From HGM12587 sp045128635 (GTDB lineage: Bacteria > Bacillota > Clostridia > Lachnospirales > Lachnospiraceae): a DNA stretch of 38,714 bases. Made by a program: the position numbers and the translations under genes. Position 1 is the stretch's first letter, and each line of letters begins with the position of its first letter. The stretch covers positions 1 to 38,714 of the forward strand of contig JBGVRS010000055.1 of NCBI GenBank assembly GCA_045128635.1, given 5' to 3'. The notes under the pieces are model-generated. The model was not told where the DNA came from. It did no database searches and was given only the letters and a program-made list of their open reading frames with translations. This document shows, piece after piece, positions 23,339-30,314 of this stretch.

Positions 23339-24535
23339 ATGAAAACGATTGTGAGAAAAAATTATCTCGATAGAATTATCGAATTAAATGGTACGCCAGA
23401 TATCAAAATTATTACCGGCATCCGTCGCTCTGGTAAGTCTAAATTGATGCAGGCATATATCGAGTATTTGAAGGCAACTTGCGAGAACATCAATATTATT
23501 TTCATTGACTTCATGGATTTGGAGTTTGAAAAAATAAAGGAATATCATGCCCTTCATTCTTATGTGGAGCAGCATCATATAACAGGTAAAACTAATTACC
23601 TGTTTGTGGACGAAGTTCAGATGTGTCCAAAGTTTGAGTTGGCTATTAACAGCCTTTATTCTAAAGGAAAGTATGACATCTATGTGACGGGATCCAATGC
23701 TTTTTTGCTGAGTGCTGACTTGGCAACACTTTTTACCGGACGATACATTGAGATCCATGTGTTCCCGTTCAGCTTTAAAGAATACTGCCAATACTACAGC
23801 GCTGTTACTGATAAAGATAAACTTTTTGATGAATATTCCCTCAAAGGCGGTCTGGCTGGCTCCTATGCCTATTCGAATGACAGAGACAAAACCACCTATA
23901 TTAAGGAAGTCTATGAGACTATTGTTACAAGGGATCTGGTGCAGAAGTATGCTCTGCCAGATACTACGGTTTTACAGAGATTGAGTGAGTTTCTGATGGA
24001 TAATATCAGCAACCTGACTTCACCGAACAAGGTCAGTCAGCTTCTAAACTCCAATGATGTTTCAACGAATCATGTTACGGTGGGAAAATATATCAAGTAT
24101 CTGTGCAATGCTTTTTTGTTCTATGATATTAAGCGATATGATATTCGTGGTAAGAAGTATCTGGAAAGCTCTGAGAAATTCTATCTGTGTGATACTGGTA
24201 TCCGCTATGCAATCCTGGGTAGCAGAAACATGGACTATGGCAGAGTATATGAGAATATGATTTGTATTGAGCTTCTACGCCGTGGCTACGATGTCTATGT
24301 TGGTAAGCTGTATCAGAAAGAAATAGACTTTGTAGCACAGAAAGGCAGTGAAAAAATCTATATTCAAGTTAGCGATAATATCTCCGGGCAGGAAACCTTT
24401 GAAAGAGAATGTTCTCCTTTACTGCAGATACGAGATGCGTATCCGAAAATGATTATTGCAAGAACCAGACATCCGAAGTACAGCTATGAAGGAATCGAAA
24501 TTTACGATATTGCTGATTGGCTGGCTCAAGAATAA
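23339..24535 (+). CDS. AAA_14/DUF4143 ATPase
   Basis: A 398-aa P-loop ATPase of the archaeal-type AAA_14 group with a C-terminal DUF4143 domain. GIRRSGKS (27-34) is Walker A, and YLFVDEVQ with D91-E92 is Walker B. TGSNAFLL near 120 is the sensor-like TGS motif. The DUF4143 half (about 205-398) includes ENMICIELLRRGYDVYVGK and EIDFVAQKGSEKIYIQVS, a PD-(D/E)xK-like core in which the usual E-x-K is replaced by Q-x-S, so nuclease activity is probably lost. Cellular role is unknown; the family is common in gut anaerobes. GGGTGG precedes ATG 23339. A second, different copy is at 37300. Confidence 0.85.
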   Translation: MKTIVRKNYLDRIIELNGTPDIKIITGIRRSGKSKLMQAYIEYLKATCENINIIFIDFMDLEFEKIKEYHALHSYVEQHHITGKTNYLFVDEVQMCPKFELAINSLYSKGKYDIYVTGSNAFLLSADLATLFTGRYIEIHVFPFSFKEYCQYYSAVTDKDKLFDEYSLKGGLAGSYAYSNDRDKTTYIKEVYETIVTRDLVQKYALPDTTVLQRLSEFLMDNISNLTSPNKVSQLLNSNDVSTNHVTVGKYIKYLCNAFLFYDIKRYDIRGKKYLESSEKFYLCDTGIRYAILGSRNMDYGRVYENMICIELLRRGYDVYVGKLYQKEIDFVAQKGSEKIYIQVSDNISGQETFERECSPLLQIRDAYPKMIIARTRHPKYSYEGIEIYDIADWLAQE

Positions 24536-24581
24536 AAACGGCCTCGCCCATCTTAAAATTTGGACGAGGCCCATAATTTTT
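24535..24581. terminator. Bidirectional terminator
   Basis: GGCCTCG (24540-24546) pairs with CGAGGCC (24565-24571). Plus side ends in ATTTTTT (24576-24582); minus side runs into TTTTT (24539-24535). It separates the ATPase and the convergent treR. Confidence 0.85.
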
Positions 24582-24585
24582 TAGA

Positions 24586-25311
24586 TTAAACAGATCTTCT
24601 GGTTGCATTATCTTGGAAACTGAAATAATCCGGACGATGTCTGGACTGTGTATATTCGAACATGACACCATCACTGTTATAGGTATGGGAGCTGACAACG
24701 GCCATACAGTTGTAGTCACCCAGTTCCAGATACTTTTCATCAATCTGAGTCATTTTTTCAACCGTCATGATACGTCTGCTGGTTACAATATTGACTCCCA
24801 ATGTATTTTCTAGATAATCATAGATTGATTTTTCTGCGATTTCTATAGTCAGATCTTTTGCAACACTCTTTAAAAAGTAGTTGTGGTTCAAAATTAAAGC
24901 TTTTCCGTCTAAATAATGAAGTCTCTGCAAATAATAAATTTCATCACCGATATGAAATCCGGTTTTTGCAGCAATTTTTTTATCCACCACCAGTTCTGCA
25001 AAGTGAATGACTTTTGTTTCAGGTTTCTGATTATTTCGTACAGCGGATTCTTTGAAGGATTCAATTCCCCCAATAGTAAAAGAAGTCTGCAGTGCAGGTT
25101 GGAAAATAACTCTAACACCCTTTCCCTGCATGGTCTGTACATAACCGTCTGCTACCAGATCACTGAGGGCGCGGCGGATCGTATTGCGGGAACAGTCATA
25201 TTCCTGTACAAAACTGTTTTCGGAAGGAAGCATTTCCTGAAATTCATACTCGCCGGTCTCTATTTTTCTTTTTATGTCTTTATAAATTTCTGCGTATTTT
25301 GCTTTTGGCAT
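24586..25311 (-). CDS. treR: Trehalose operon repressor, GntR/UTRA family
   Basis: A 241-aa regulator. Residues 1-70 form the GntR winged helix (YAEIYKDIKRKIETGEYEFQ, then PSENSFVQEYDCSRNTIRRAL), and about 90-235 the UTRA ligand domain that would bind trehalose-6-phosphate. It is divergent from the trehalose PTS gene and should repress both directions through palindromes in the 216-base gap. The start at 25311 follows GGAGG; a GTG at 25323 overlaps that site and is rejected. TreR identity rests on family and neighbours. Confidence 0.88.
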   Translation of the reverse strand: MPKAKYAEIYKDIKRKIETGEYEFQEMLPSENSFVQEYDCSRNTIRRALSDLVADGYVQTMQGKGVRVIFQPALQTSFTIGGIESFKESAVRNNQKPETKVIHFAELVVDKKIAAKTGFHIGDEIYYLQRLHYLDGKALILNHNYFLKSVAKDLTIEIAEKSIYDYLENTLGVNIVTSRRIMTVEKMTQIDEKYLELGDYNCMAVVSSHTYNSDGVMFEYTQSRHRPDYFSFQDNATRRSV

Positions 25312-25324
25312 AGGTTCCTCCACT

Positions 25325-25342
25325 TGTTCAAAAGTTTGAACA
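25325..25342. promoter_or_regulatory. TreR-like operator O1 near treR start
   Basis: TGTTCAAA-AG-TTTGAACA is a perfect inverted repeat 14 bases upstream of the treR start. It shares the TTGTTCAAA half-site with the sites near treB but with a different spacing; it may be an autoregulatory site. Confidence 0.55.
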
Positions 25343-25391
25343 TCTAATGTATATTATAATAAGAAAAAATAGAAAGTCAATAAAAACACAA

Positions 25392-25409
25392 AACTTGTTC
25401 AAACAAGTT
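25392..25409. promoter_or_regulatory. TreR-like operator O2
   Basis: AACTTGTTCAAACAAGTT is an 18-bp palindrome with a single centre mismatch, located 12 bases ahead of the treB -35 box. Confidence 0.65.
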
Positions 25410-25421
25410 GCAAAATAAAGG

Positions 25422-25450
25422 TTGACATGTTTAAACAAGTGTGATATAAA
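25422..25450 (+). promoter_or_regulatory. treB promoter with operator O3 inside
   Basis: TTGACA (25422-25427), a 17-base spacer and TATAAA (25445-25450). The spacer is filled by ACATGTTTAAACAAGT (25425-25440), a near palindrome of the same class as O2, so repressor binding would block RNA polymerase directly. Confidence 0.8.
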
Positions 25451-25463
25451 ATAATTACAAGAT

Positions 25464-25481
25464 AACTTGTTTAAACAACTT
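25464..25481. promoter_or_regulatory. TreR-like operator O4
   Basis: AACTTGTTTAAACAACTT lies just after the expected treB transcription start, close to the palindrome of O2. It would add a roadblock to transcription. Confidence 0.65.
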
Positions 25482-25527
25482 GCGCGCGTAAAAAACAATT
25501 ATTTTAGTCAATTTAAGGAGAATCAAG

Positions 25528-26937
25528 ATGGGAAAATATACAAATGATGCAAAAGAATTGCTTCAGTATGTTGGTGGAAAAGAAAACATCGCAGCAGTAT
25601 CACATTGTATTACACGTATGAGATTCGTTTTAAACGATCCAAAAAAAGCAGATATTGCAAAAATTGAAGCACTGAAAAGTGTAAAGGGAAGCTTTACACA
25701 GGCAGGTCAGTTCCAGGTAATCATCGGCAATACAGTTGCAGATTTTTACAATGATTTTACAGCAGTTGCAGGCATTGAAGGTGTTTCTAAAGATGCTGTA
25801 AAGAGTGCTGCAAAACAGAATCAGAATGCATTACAGAGAATCATGTCTGTATTAGCAGAAATCTTTGCTCCACTGATTCCGGCAATCGTTGTTGGTGGTT
25901 TGATCTTAGGCTTCAGAAACTGTATCGATAGCTTATATTTATTTGAAAACGGTACAAAAACACTTTGCAACATCAGCCAGTTCTGGGCAGGTGTAGACCA
26001 TTTCTTATGGCTCATCGGTGAAGCAATCTTCCATATGCTTCCAGTTGGTATTTGCTGGTCTGTTACAAAGAAAATGGGTACTACACAGTATCTTGGTATC
26101 GTTCTCGGTCTTACACTTGTATCAGGTCAGTTATTAAATGCTTACGGTGTATCCGGTGCAGCAGAAATTCCACAGTGGAACTTCGGTTTTGTTCAGGTAG
26201 ACATGATCGGTTATCAGGCACAGGTAATTCCAGCGATGTTAGCAGGATTTACACTTGTATATCTTGAAAAATTCTTCAAGAAAATCTGTCCTGCAGTTAT
26301 TTCCATGATTGTTGTTCCATTCTGCAGTTTAGTGCTCGCAGTTATGGCAGCTCACTTTGTACTTGGACCAATCGGCTGGGTAATCGGTGATGCGATTTCT
26401 ACTGCTGTATACGCTGGTATCACAGGACCATTAAAGATTGTGTTTGCAGCAATTTTCGGATGCTTCTATGCTCCACTGGTAATTACAGGTCTTCACCATA
26501 TGTCCAATGCCATTGACTTACAGTTAATTGCTGACTTTGGCGGCACAATGTTATGGCCAATGATCGCATTATCTAACATTGCACAGGGTTCTGCAGTATT
26601 AGGTATGATCTACCTTCAGAGAGACAATGCAGAAGCACAGGAAGTTAACATTCCATCATGTATTTCATGTTACTTAGGCGTTACAGAACCAGCCATGTTC
26701 GGTGTAAACTTAAAACATAATTATCCATTTATTTGTGGTATGATCGGTTCTGCGATTGCAGCAATCTTCTCTGTTGCAACAAACAGTACAGCGAATGCAA
26801 TCGGTGTAGGTGGTCTTCCAGGTATCCTTTCTATGCAGGCACCTTCTATGTTAACATTTGCAATTGCTATGTTAATCGCTGTAGCAGTACCATTCGTTCT
26901 GACAGTAATGGTTGGTAAAAAAAAACTCCAGAAGTAA
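25528..26937 (+). CDS. treB: Trehalose PTS transporter EIIBC
   Basis: A 469-aa sugar-phosphotransferase permease. The EIIB domain (1-80) has the phosphocysteine C27 in SHCITRMRF, and EIIC (about 100-460) has ten or so membrane helices with the GLHHMSNAIDLQLIADFG and GVTEPAMFGV motifs. It would bring trehalose in as trehalose-6-phosphate. The frame ends MVGKKKLQK right after A9 (26917-26925). Shifting back one base there gives KKKTPEVIN and a continuous EIIA domain, so the native product may be a 634-aa EIIBCA. Operators O2-O4 control it. AAGGAG precedes ATG 25528. Specificity rests on neighbours treR and treC. Confidence 0.88.
   Translation: MGKYTNDAKELLQYVGGKENIAAVSHCITRMRFVLNDPKKADIAKIEALKSVKGSFTQAGQFQVIIGNTVADFYNDFTAVAGIEGVSKDAVKSAAKQNQNALQRIMSVLAEIFAPLIPAIVVGGLILGFRNCIDSLYLFENGTKTLCNISQFWAGVDHFLWLIGEAIFHMLPVGICWSVTKKMGTTQYLGIVLGLTLVSGQLLNAYGVSGAAEIPQWNFGFVQVDMIGYQAQVIPAMLAGFTLVYLEKFFKKICPAVISMIVVPFCSLVLAVMAAHFVLGPIGWVIGDAISTAVYAGITGPLKIVFAAIFGCFYAPLVITGLHHMSNAIDLQLIADFGGTMLWPMIALSNIAQGSAVLGMIYLQRDNAEAQEVNIPSCISCYLGVTEPAMFGVNLKHNYPFICGMIGSAIAAIFSVATNSTANAIGVGGLPGILSMQAPSMLTFAIAMLIAVAVPFVLTVMVGKKKLQK
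26917..26925 (+). other. A9 slippery tract joining EIIBC and EIIA
   Basis: Nine consecutive A residues lie at the exact domain boundary. Reading frame is 1 (mod 3) before it and 0 (mod 3) after it. The stop TAA at 26935-26937 closes the EIIBC frame. Polymerase or ribosome slippage of one base would fuse the frames; a mutation or sequencing error in the homopolymer would look the same. Confidence 0.75.
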
Positions 26938-26984
26938 TTAATGCAGTTGTTGACTCAAAAGAAGAAACAACAGAAGCAAATGAA

Positions 26985-27431
26985 TTGAAAGCATTCGCCA
27001 CAGGTGAAGTTATTACTTTAGCGGAAGTAAATGACGGTGTGTTTTCTGCAGGAATCATGGGAGATGGTTTCGCGATTATCCCTGAAAATGACATGATCTA
27101 TGCCCCTGCAAACGGAACAATTACTGTGATGATGCAGGATTCCCGTCACGCTTGTGGAATTAAATTAGATAATGGCACAGAAATTCTTCTTCATGTGGGT
27201 CTTGATACCGTAGCAATGAATGGTGATGGTTTCGAGTACCTTGTGAAAGAAGGCGAAAAAGTGTCTGTGGGAACTCCGCTGATTAAATTCAGTAAAGAAA
27301 AAATCAAAGCTGCAGGTTATGTGGATACAACTGTTTGTGTCATTACAGAGCCTGTCGGTTGGGAAAATGTAAAATTCGTAACTGGCGTACATGCAGTTGC
27401 AAAAGAGACAACAGTAGCGAAGGCAGAATAG
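26985..27431 (+). CDS. EIIA(Glc)-type PTS domain, frame-shifted end of treB
   Basis: A 148-aa EIIA glucose-family domain: ATGEVITLAEVNDGVFSAGI, then GDGFAIIP and the phosphohistidine in ILLHVGLDTV near residue 66, complete to the usual C-terminus. Its frame is open back to the A9 tract at 26917, reading TPEVINAVVDSKEETTEANE, a typical linker. No ribosome site or sensible start lies before it: the first frame-compatible starts are TTG codons without a Shine-Dalgarno. It is therefore read as the third domain of TreB made by slippage, not as an independent gene. A broken gene complemented by another EIIA is the alternative. Confidence 0.8.
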   Translation: MKAFATGEVITLAEVNDGVFSAGIMGDGFAIIPENDMIYAPANGTITVMMQDSRHACGIKLDNGTEILLHVGLDTVAMNGDGFEYLVKEGEKVSVGTPLIKFSKEKIKAAGYVDTTVCVITEPVGWENVKFVTGVHAVAKETTVAKAE

Positions 27432-27440
27432 AGGAACGAA

Positions 27441-29093
27441 ATGACAGCTTTTAGAAAAAGTACCGTATATCAGATTTATCCAAGATCTTTTTATGATACA
27501 GATGGTGATGGATTTGGTGATTTAAAAGGTGTAACAGCCAAATTGGACTACATCAAAGAACTTGGTGTGGATTACATTTGGATGACTCCGTTTTTTGTAT
27601 CACCACAGTATGATAATGGTTATGACGTAGAAGATTATTATAATATTGATCCACGTTACGGAACGATGGAAGATTTCGAAGAACTTTCCAGAGAAGCTGA
27701 AAAACGAGGCATCAAGTTAATGCTGGATATGGTATTTAATCATACCTCCAGCAATCACGAATGGTTCCAGAAAGCGCTGGCGGGAGATGAAAAATATAAA
27801 AACTTCTACATTTTCAAAAATGGAAAACCAGATGGCTCTGCCCCAACGAACTGGGAAAGTAAATTTGGCGGCAATGCATGGGAATATGTGCCGGAAATGG
27901 ATGAATATTATCTGCATTTATTCCACGTAAAACAGCCGGATTTAAACTGGGATAATCCAGAAGTTCGTGAAGAAGTGAAAAAGATTGTTCGCTTCTGGAT
28001 GAACAAGGGCGTAAAAGGATTCCGTTTTGATGTTGTAAATCTGATCAGCAAAGATAAGTATGAAGATGATTATGAGGGTGACGGACGCAGATTCTATACA
28101 GACGGTCCAAATATTCATAAATATCTGAAGGAATTAAATGAAGGCTCTTTTGGACAGGATGCGGAAGTGATCACTGTTGGTGAAATGTCCAGCACATCTA
28201 TGGAAAACTGCTTTGGTTATGCAGGAGCTGAAAGCAATGAGCTTTCCATGGTATTTAGCTTCCATCACTTAAAAGTTGATTTTATGGGCAATGAAAAATG
28301 GGTACTTGTACCGGTTGATTTCATGAAACTGAAAAAAATCATCTTTGAATGGCAGACTGGAATGGCAGATAACAATGCATGGAACGCTGTTTTCTGGTGC
28401 AATCATGACCAGCCGCGTCCGGTTTCCAGATTTGGTGATGAAGGAAAATATTGGAGAAAATCTGCGAAGATGCTTGCGACAATCGTCCATGGTCTTCGAG
28501 GAACTCCATACATTTACCAGGGTGAAGAAATTGGTATGACAAATACTGATTTTACAAGAATTGACCAGTTTAGAGATGTGGAAAGTTTAAATCACTACGA
28601 AATCCTTCAGCAGAAAGGACTCTCCAAGGAAGATGCACTGCGCATTATCCAGATTCATTCCAGAGATAACGGCCGTACACCAATGCAGTGGAATGGCGAA
28701 GCCCATGGCGGTTTCACAACAGGAACTCCTTGGATTGGTGTGAATGAAAATTATTCCAAGGTCAATGCACAGAGTCAGATTCATGATGAAACATCAATCT
28801 TTAACTACTATAAAACATTGGTAGCGTTGAGAAAAGAATATGATATCATCGCATTTGGCGATATCAAACCTTTGGATGAAAAACATCCGACTGTGTTTGC
28901 TTACGAAAGAACCTATGGAGATGAAAGTCTTCTGGTGGTTTGCAATTTCTATAAAAATGAGGTGGAATGGAACGCACTTCGAAATCTGGAAGGATATGAA
29001 GCGATTCTTAGCAATTATCAGGATCAGATTATTGAAGATGAAGAAATTACACTCAGACCATACGAAGCGATGATGCTCTACAAAAAGGGTTAG
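27441..29093 (+). CDS. treC: Alpha,alpha-phosphotrehalase (GH13)
   Basis: A 550-aa enzyme that splits trehalose-6-phosphate into glucose and glucose-6-phosphate in the cytoplasm. Region I DMVFNHTSSNH is near 98, D197 in GFRFDVVN is the nucleophile, E248 in VGEMSST the acid/base, and D323 in CNHDQPR the third catalytic residue. The barrel, B-domain (about 107-175) and C-terminal beta domain (from 475) are complete. GAGGAA precedes ATG 27441, nine bases after the EIIA stop, so it belongs to the treB transcript. Oligo-1,6-glucosidases are close relatives, so the call leans on the PTS and TreR neighbours. Confidence 0.88.
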   Translation: MTAFRKSTVYQIYPRSFYDTDGDGFGDLKGVTAKLDYIKELGVDYIWMTPFFVSPQYDNGYDVEDYYNIDPRYGTMEDFEELSREAEKRGIKLMLDMVFNHTSSNHEWFQKALAGDEKYKNFYIFKNGKPDGSAPTNWESKFGGNAWEYVPEMDEYYLHLFHVKQPDLNWDNPEVREEVKKIVRFWMNKGVKGFRFDVVNLISKDKYEDDYEGDGRRFYTDGPNIHKYLKELNEGSFGQDAEVITVGEMSSTSMENCFGYAGAESNELSMVFSFHHLKVDFMGNEKWVLVPVDFMKLKKIIFEWQTGMADNNAWNAVFWCNHDQPRPVSRFGDEGKYWRKSAKMLATIVHGLRGTPYIYQGEEIGMTNTDFTRIDQFRDVESLNHYEILQQKGLSKEDALRIIQIHSRDNGRTPMQWNGEAHGGFTTGTPWIGVNENYSKVNAQSQIHDETSIFNYYKTLVALRKEYDIIAFGDIKPLDEKHPTVFAYERTYGDESLLVVCNFYKNEVEWNALRNLEGYEAILSNYQDQIIEDEEITLRPYEAMMLYKKG

Positions 29094-29110
29094 TCATACA
29101 ATATAAAATG

Positions 29111-29156
29111 AATGGGGGATTTTAGGATGGAAGATCTTAAAATTCCCCATTGTTTT
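29111..29156 (+). terminator. Terminator of the trehalose operon
   Basis: An 18-bp stem: 29111-29128 pairs with 29134-29151, two G-T wobbles, GGAAG loop. GTTTTG follows. It ends transcription 17 bases after treC. Confidence 0.85.
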
Positions 29157-29217
29157 GTAAATTAATTAATGATACCTTATAACTAAGTTTAGTTAGAAAT
29201 TCAATGAGGTAAACAAA

Positions 29218-29739
29218 ATGGAACGTTGGAAAAAATGCGTGGAATTTCACGGACATGAATGTGGTGGTCTGGCGATTGGTTATAAAGCGGCACAATATGC
29301 GGAAAAATTATTAAACCTGACATTTTCAGATGATGAACAGGTCATCTGCATTTCAGAAAATGATGCCTGCGGTGTGGACGGCATTCAGGTAATGCTGGGC
29401 TGTAGCGTGGGAAAGGGAAATCTGTTATTTCATATGACAGGAAAACAGGCATTTTCTATTTATAATAGGAAAACAGGAGAATCTGTGCGCCTGGTATTAA
29501 AACCGAAGCCAAGACAGATGACAAAGGCGGAATCCTTTGCTTATTATCATGAAACTCCGGTAGAAGATTTGTTTTTCGTAAAAGAGACTACCTTAACACT
29601 TCCGGAAGAAGCACGTATCTTTCAGTCGGTCGTCTGCGAAAACTGCGGAGAGATTGCGGCAGAGAATTACATTTATTTGGAAAATGGTAAAAAGCTTTGC
29701 AGAGATTGTTATCAAAAGTATAGTCGATTCGATATTTAA
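29218..29739 (+). CDS. FmdE-family protein with zinc ribbon
   Basis: A 173-aa protein of the FmdE/formylmethanofuran-dehydrogenase-subunit-E-like family. H11-G-H13-E-C15-G is the hallmark FHGHECGG motif, C51 and C62 lie in the second conserved block, and C140-x2-C143 with C161-x2-C164 form a C-terminal zinc ribbon. The name is historical; members outside methanogens have no proven enzyme role but sit near molybdenum, tungsten or nickel genes. Weak GAGGT precedes ATG 29218. The nearby DUF2292 protein and metal-type ABC transporter point to metal handling, which is inference. Confidence 0.85.
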   Translation: MERWKKCVEFHGHECGGLAIGYKAAQYAEKLLNLTFSDDEQVICISENDACGVDGIQVMLGCSVGKGNLLFHMTGKQAFSIYNRKTGESVRLVLKPKPRQMTKAESFAYYHETPVEDLFFVKETTLTLPEEARIFQSVVCENCGEIAAENYIYLENGKKLCRDCYQKYSRFDI

Positions 29740-29828
29740 TTATCTTTTTATCCCCCTAGGTGGCTTGTATAAATGTATTTCAGATGATATTTTTAAATAG
29801 CAGATTGGAAATACGAGGAGGTGCTTGT

Positions 29829-29978
29829 TTGGAAAGACAAGAATATCCAAAGCCATCGGAAAAAGAAGAACAGCTCTTGAAACTTATTCGTGAGCTGGGA
29901 TTCGGGGAAATTCACATTTATGTGGCAAATGGACAACCTGTGCGTGCTGAAGAAATCAAAAAGAGCATCAAATTTTAA
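29829..29978 (+). CDS. DUF2292 mini-protein
   Basis: A 49-aa protein with the DUF2292 (YezD-like) shape: EEQLLKLIRELGFGEIHIYV (residues 14-33), then NGQPVRAEEIKKSIKF. The family is a beta-hairpin protein of unknown role, often beside sulfur or metal uptake genes. The start is TTG 29829, seven bases after GAGGAGG at 29815-29821; no ATG in frame has a site. A terminator follows 28 bases after the stop. It lies between FmdE and the ABC transporter. Confidence 0.72.
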   Translation: MERQEYPKPSEKEEQLLKLIRELGFGEIHIYVANGQPVRAEEIKKSIKF

Positions 29979-30006
29979 TTTCATAATTAGGAACCGACTG
30001 AACAAC

Positions 30007-30051
30007 AGCAGGTCATATTACTATGCAGATAGGGTATGAGCCTGCTTTTTT
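30007..30051 (+). terminator. Terminator after DUF2292 gene
   Basis: AGCAGG-TCATA (30007-30017) pairs with TATGA-G-CCTGCT (30035-30046), one bulge, followed by a T-run TTTTT at 30047-30051. The 17-base loop is large. Confidence 0.75.
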
Positions 30052-30079
30052 AGTTGTCAAAATTAGAATGCTTGGAATT

Positions 30080-30116
30080 GTCATCGGATTTTTTAGGTAT
30101 TTTGAAATCCGATGAC
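30080..30116. repeat. Perfect 12-bp inverted repeat
   Basis: GTCATCGGATTT (30080-30091) and AAATCCGATGAC (30105-30116) are exact reverse complements with a 13-base loop and no T-tail. It may be an operator for the ABC transporter or an RNA hairpin in its leader. Confidence 0.6.
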
Positions 30117-30314
30117 GCACGCAGCATAAGAGAGGAGAGTTTTTAGAAAAAATGAAAATTTATGCAAAATTTATCCCTAGGGGAGGCTTGTGAACTTATT
30201 AACAATCAATTATGATGATGTTATCGATATTTTGATAGTGAAATAAGTGGGGTCAGGGCTTTGAGAGAGTCTCTTGAACTTCCGCATTTAGAATAAGACT
30301 AGGAGAACAAAAGG

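Larger units (their letters stand above)
29979..30314 (+). other. 336-base gap with terminator, stem and repeats
   Basis: No full gene is seen. It holds a terminator (30007-30051), a perfect 12-bp stem (30080-30116), a CCCTAGGG-containing motif (30170-30191) also found before the DUF2292 gene, and an 18-codon frame from GTG 30190 after GGGGAGG (NLLTINYDDVIDILIVK). The short frame resembles the start of DUF2283-type proteins and may be a gene remnant. The ribosome site AGGAG for the lipoprotein is at 30301-30305. Confidence 0.5.

Noticed and set aside
25440..25500. Insertion-sequence ends near the TreR palindromes
   Set aside because: Repeats are short, symmetric, sit at promoter positions and no transposase is present.
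30007..30051. NikR-type or riboswitch-type site
   Set aside because: TCATA/TATGA halves are arranged opposite to the known NikR order, and the stem with T-run is explained as a terminator.
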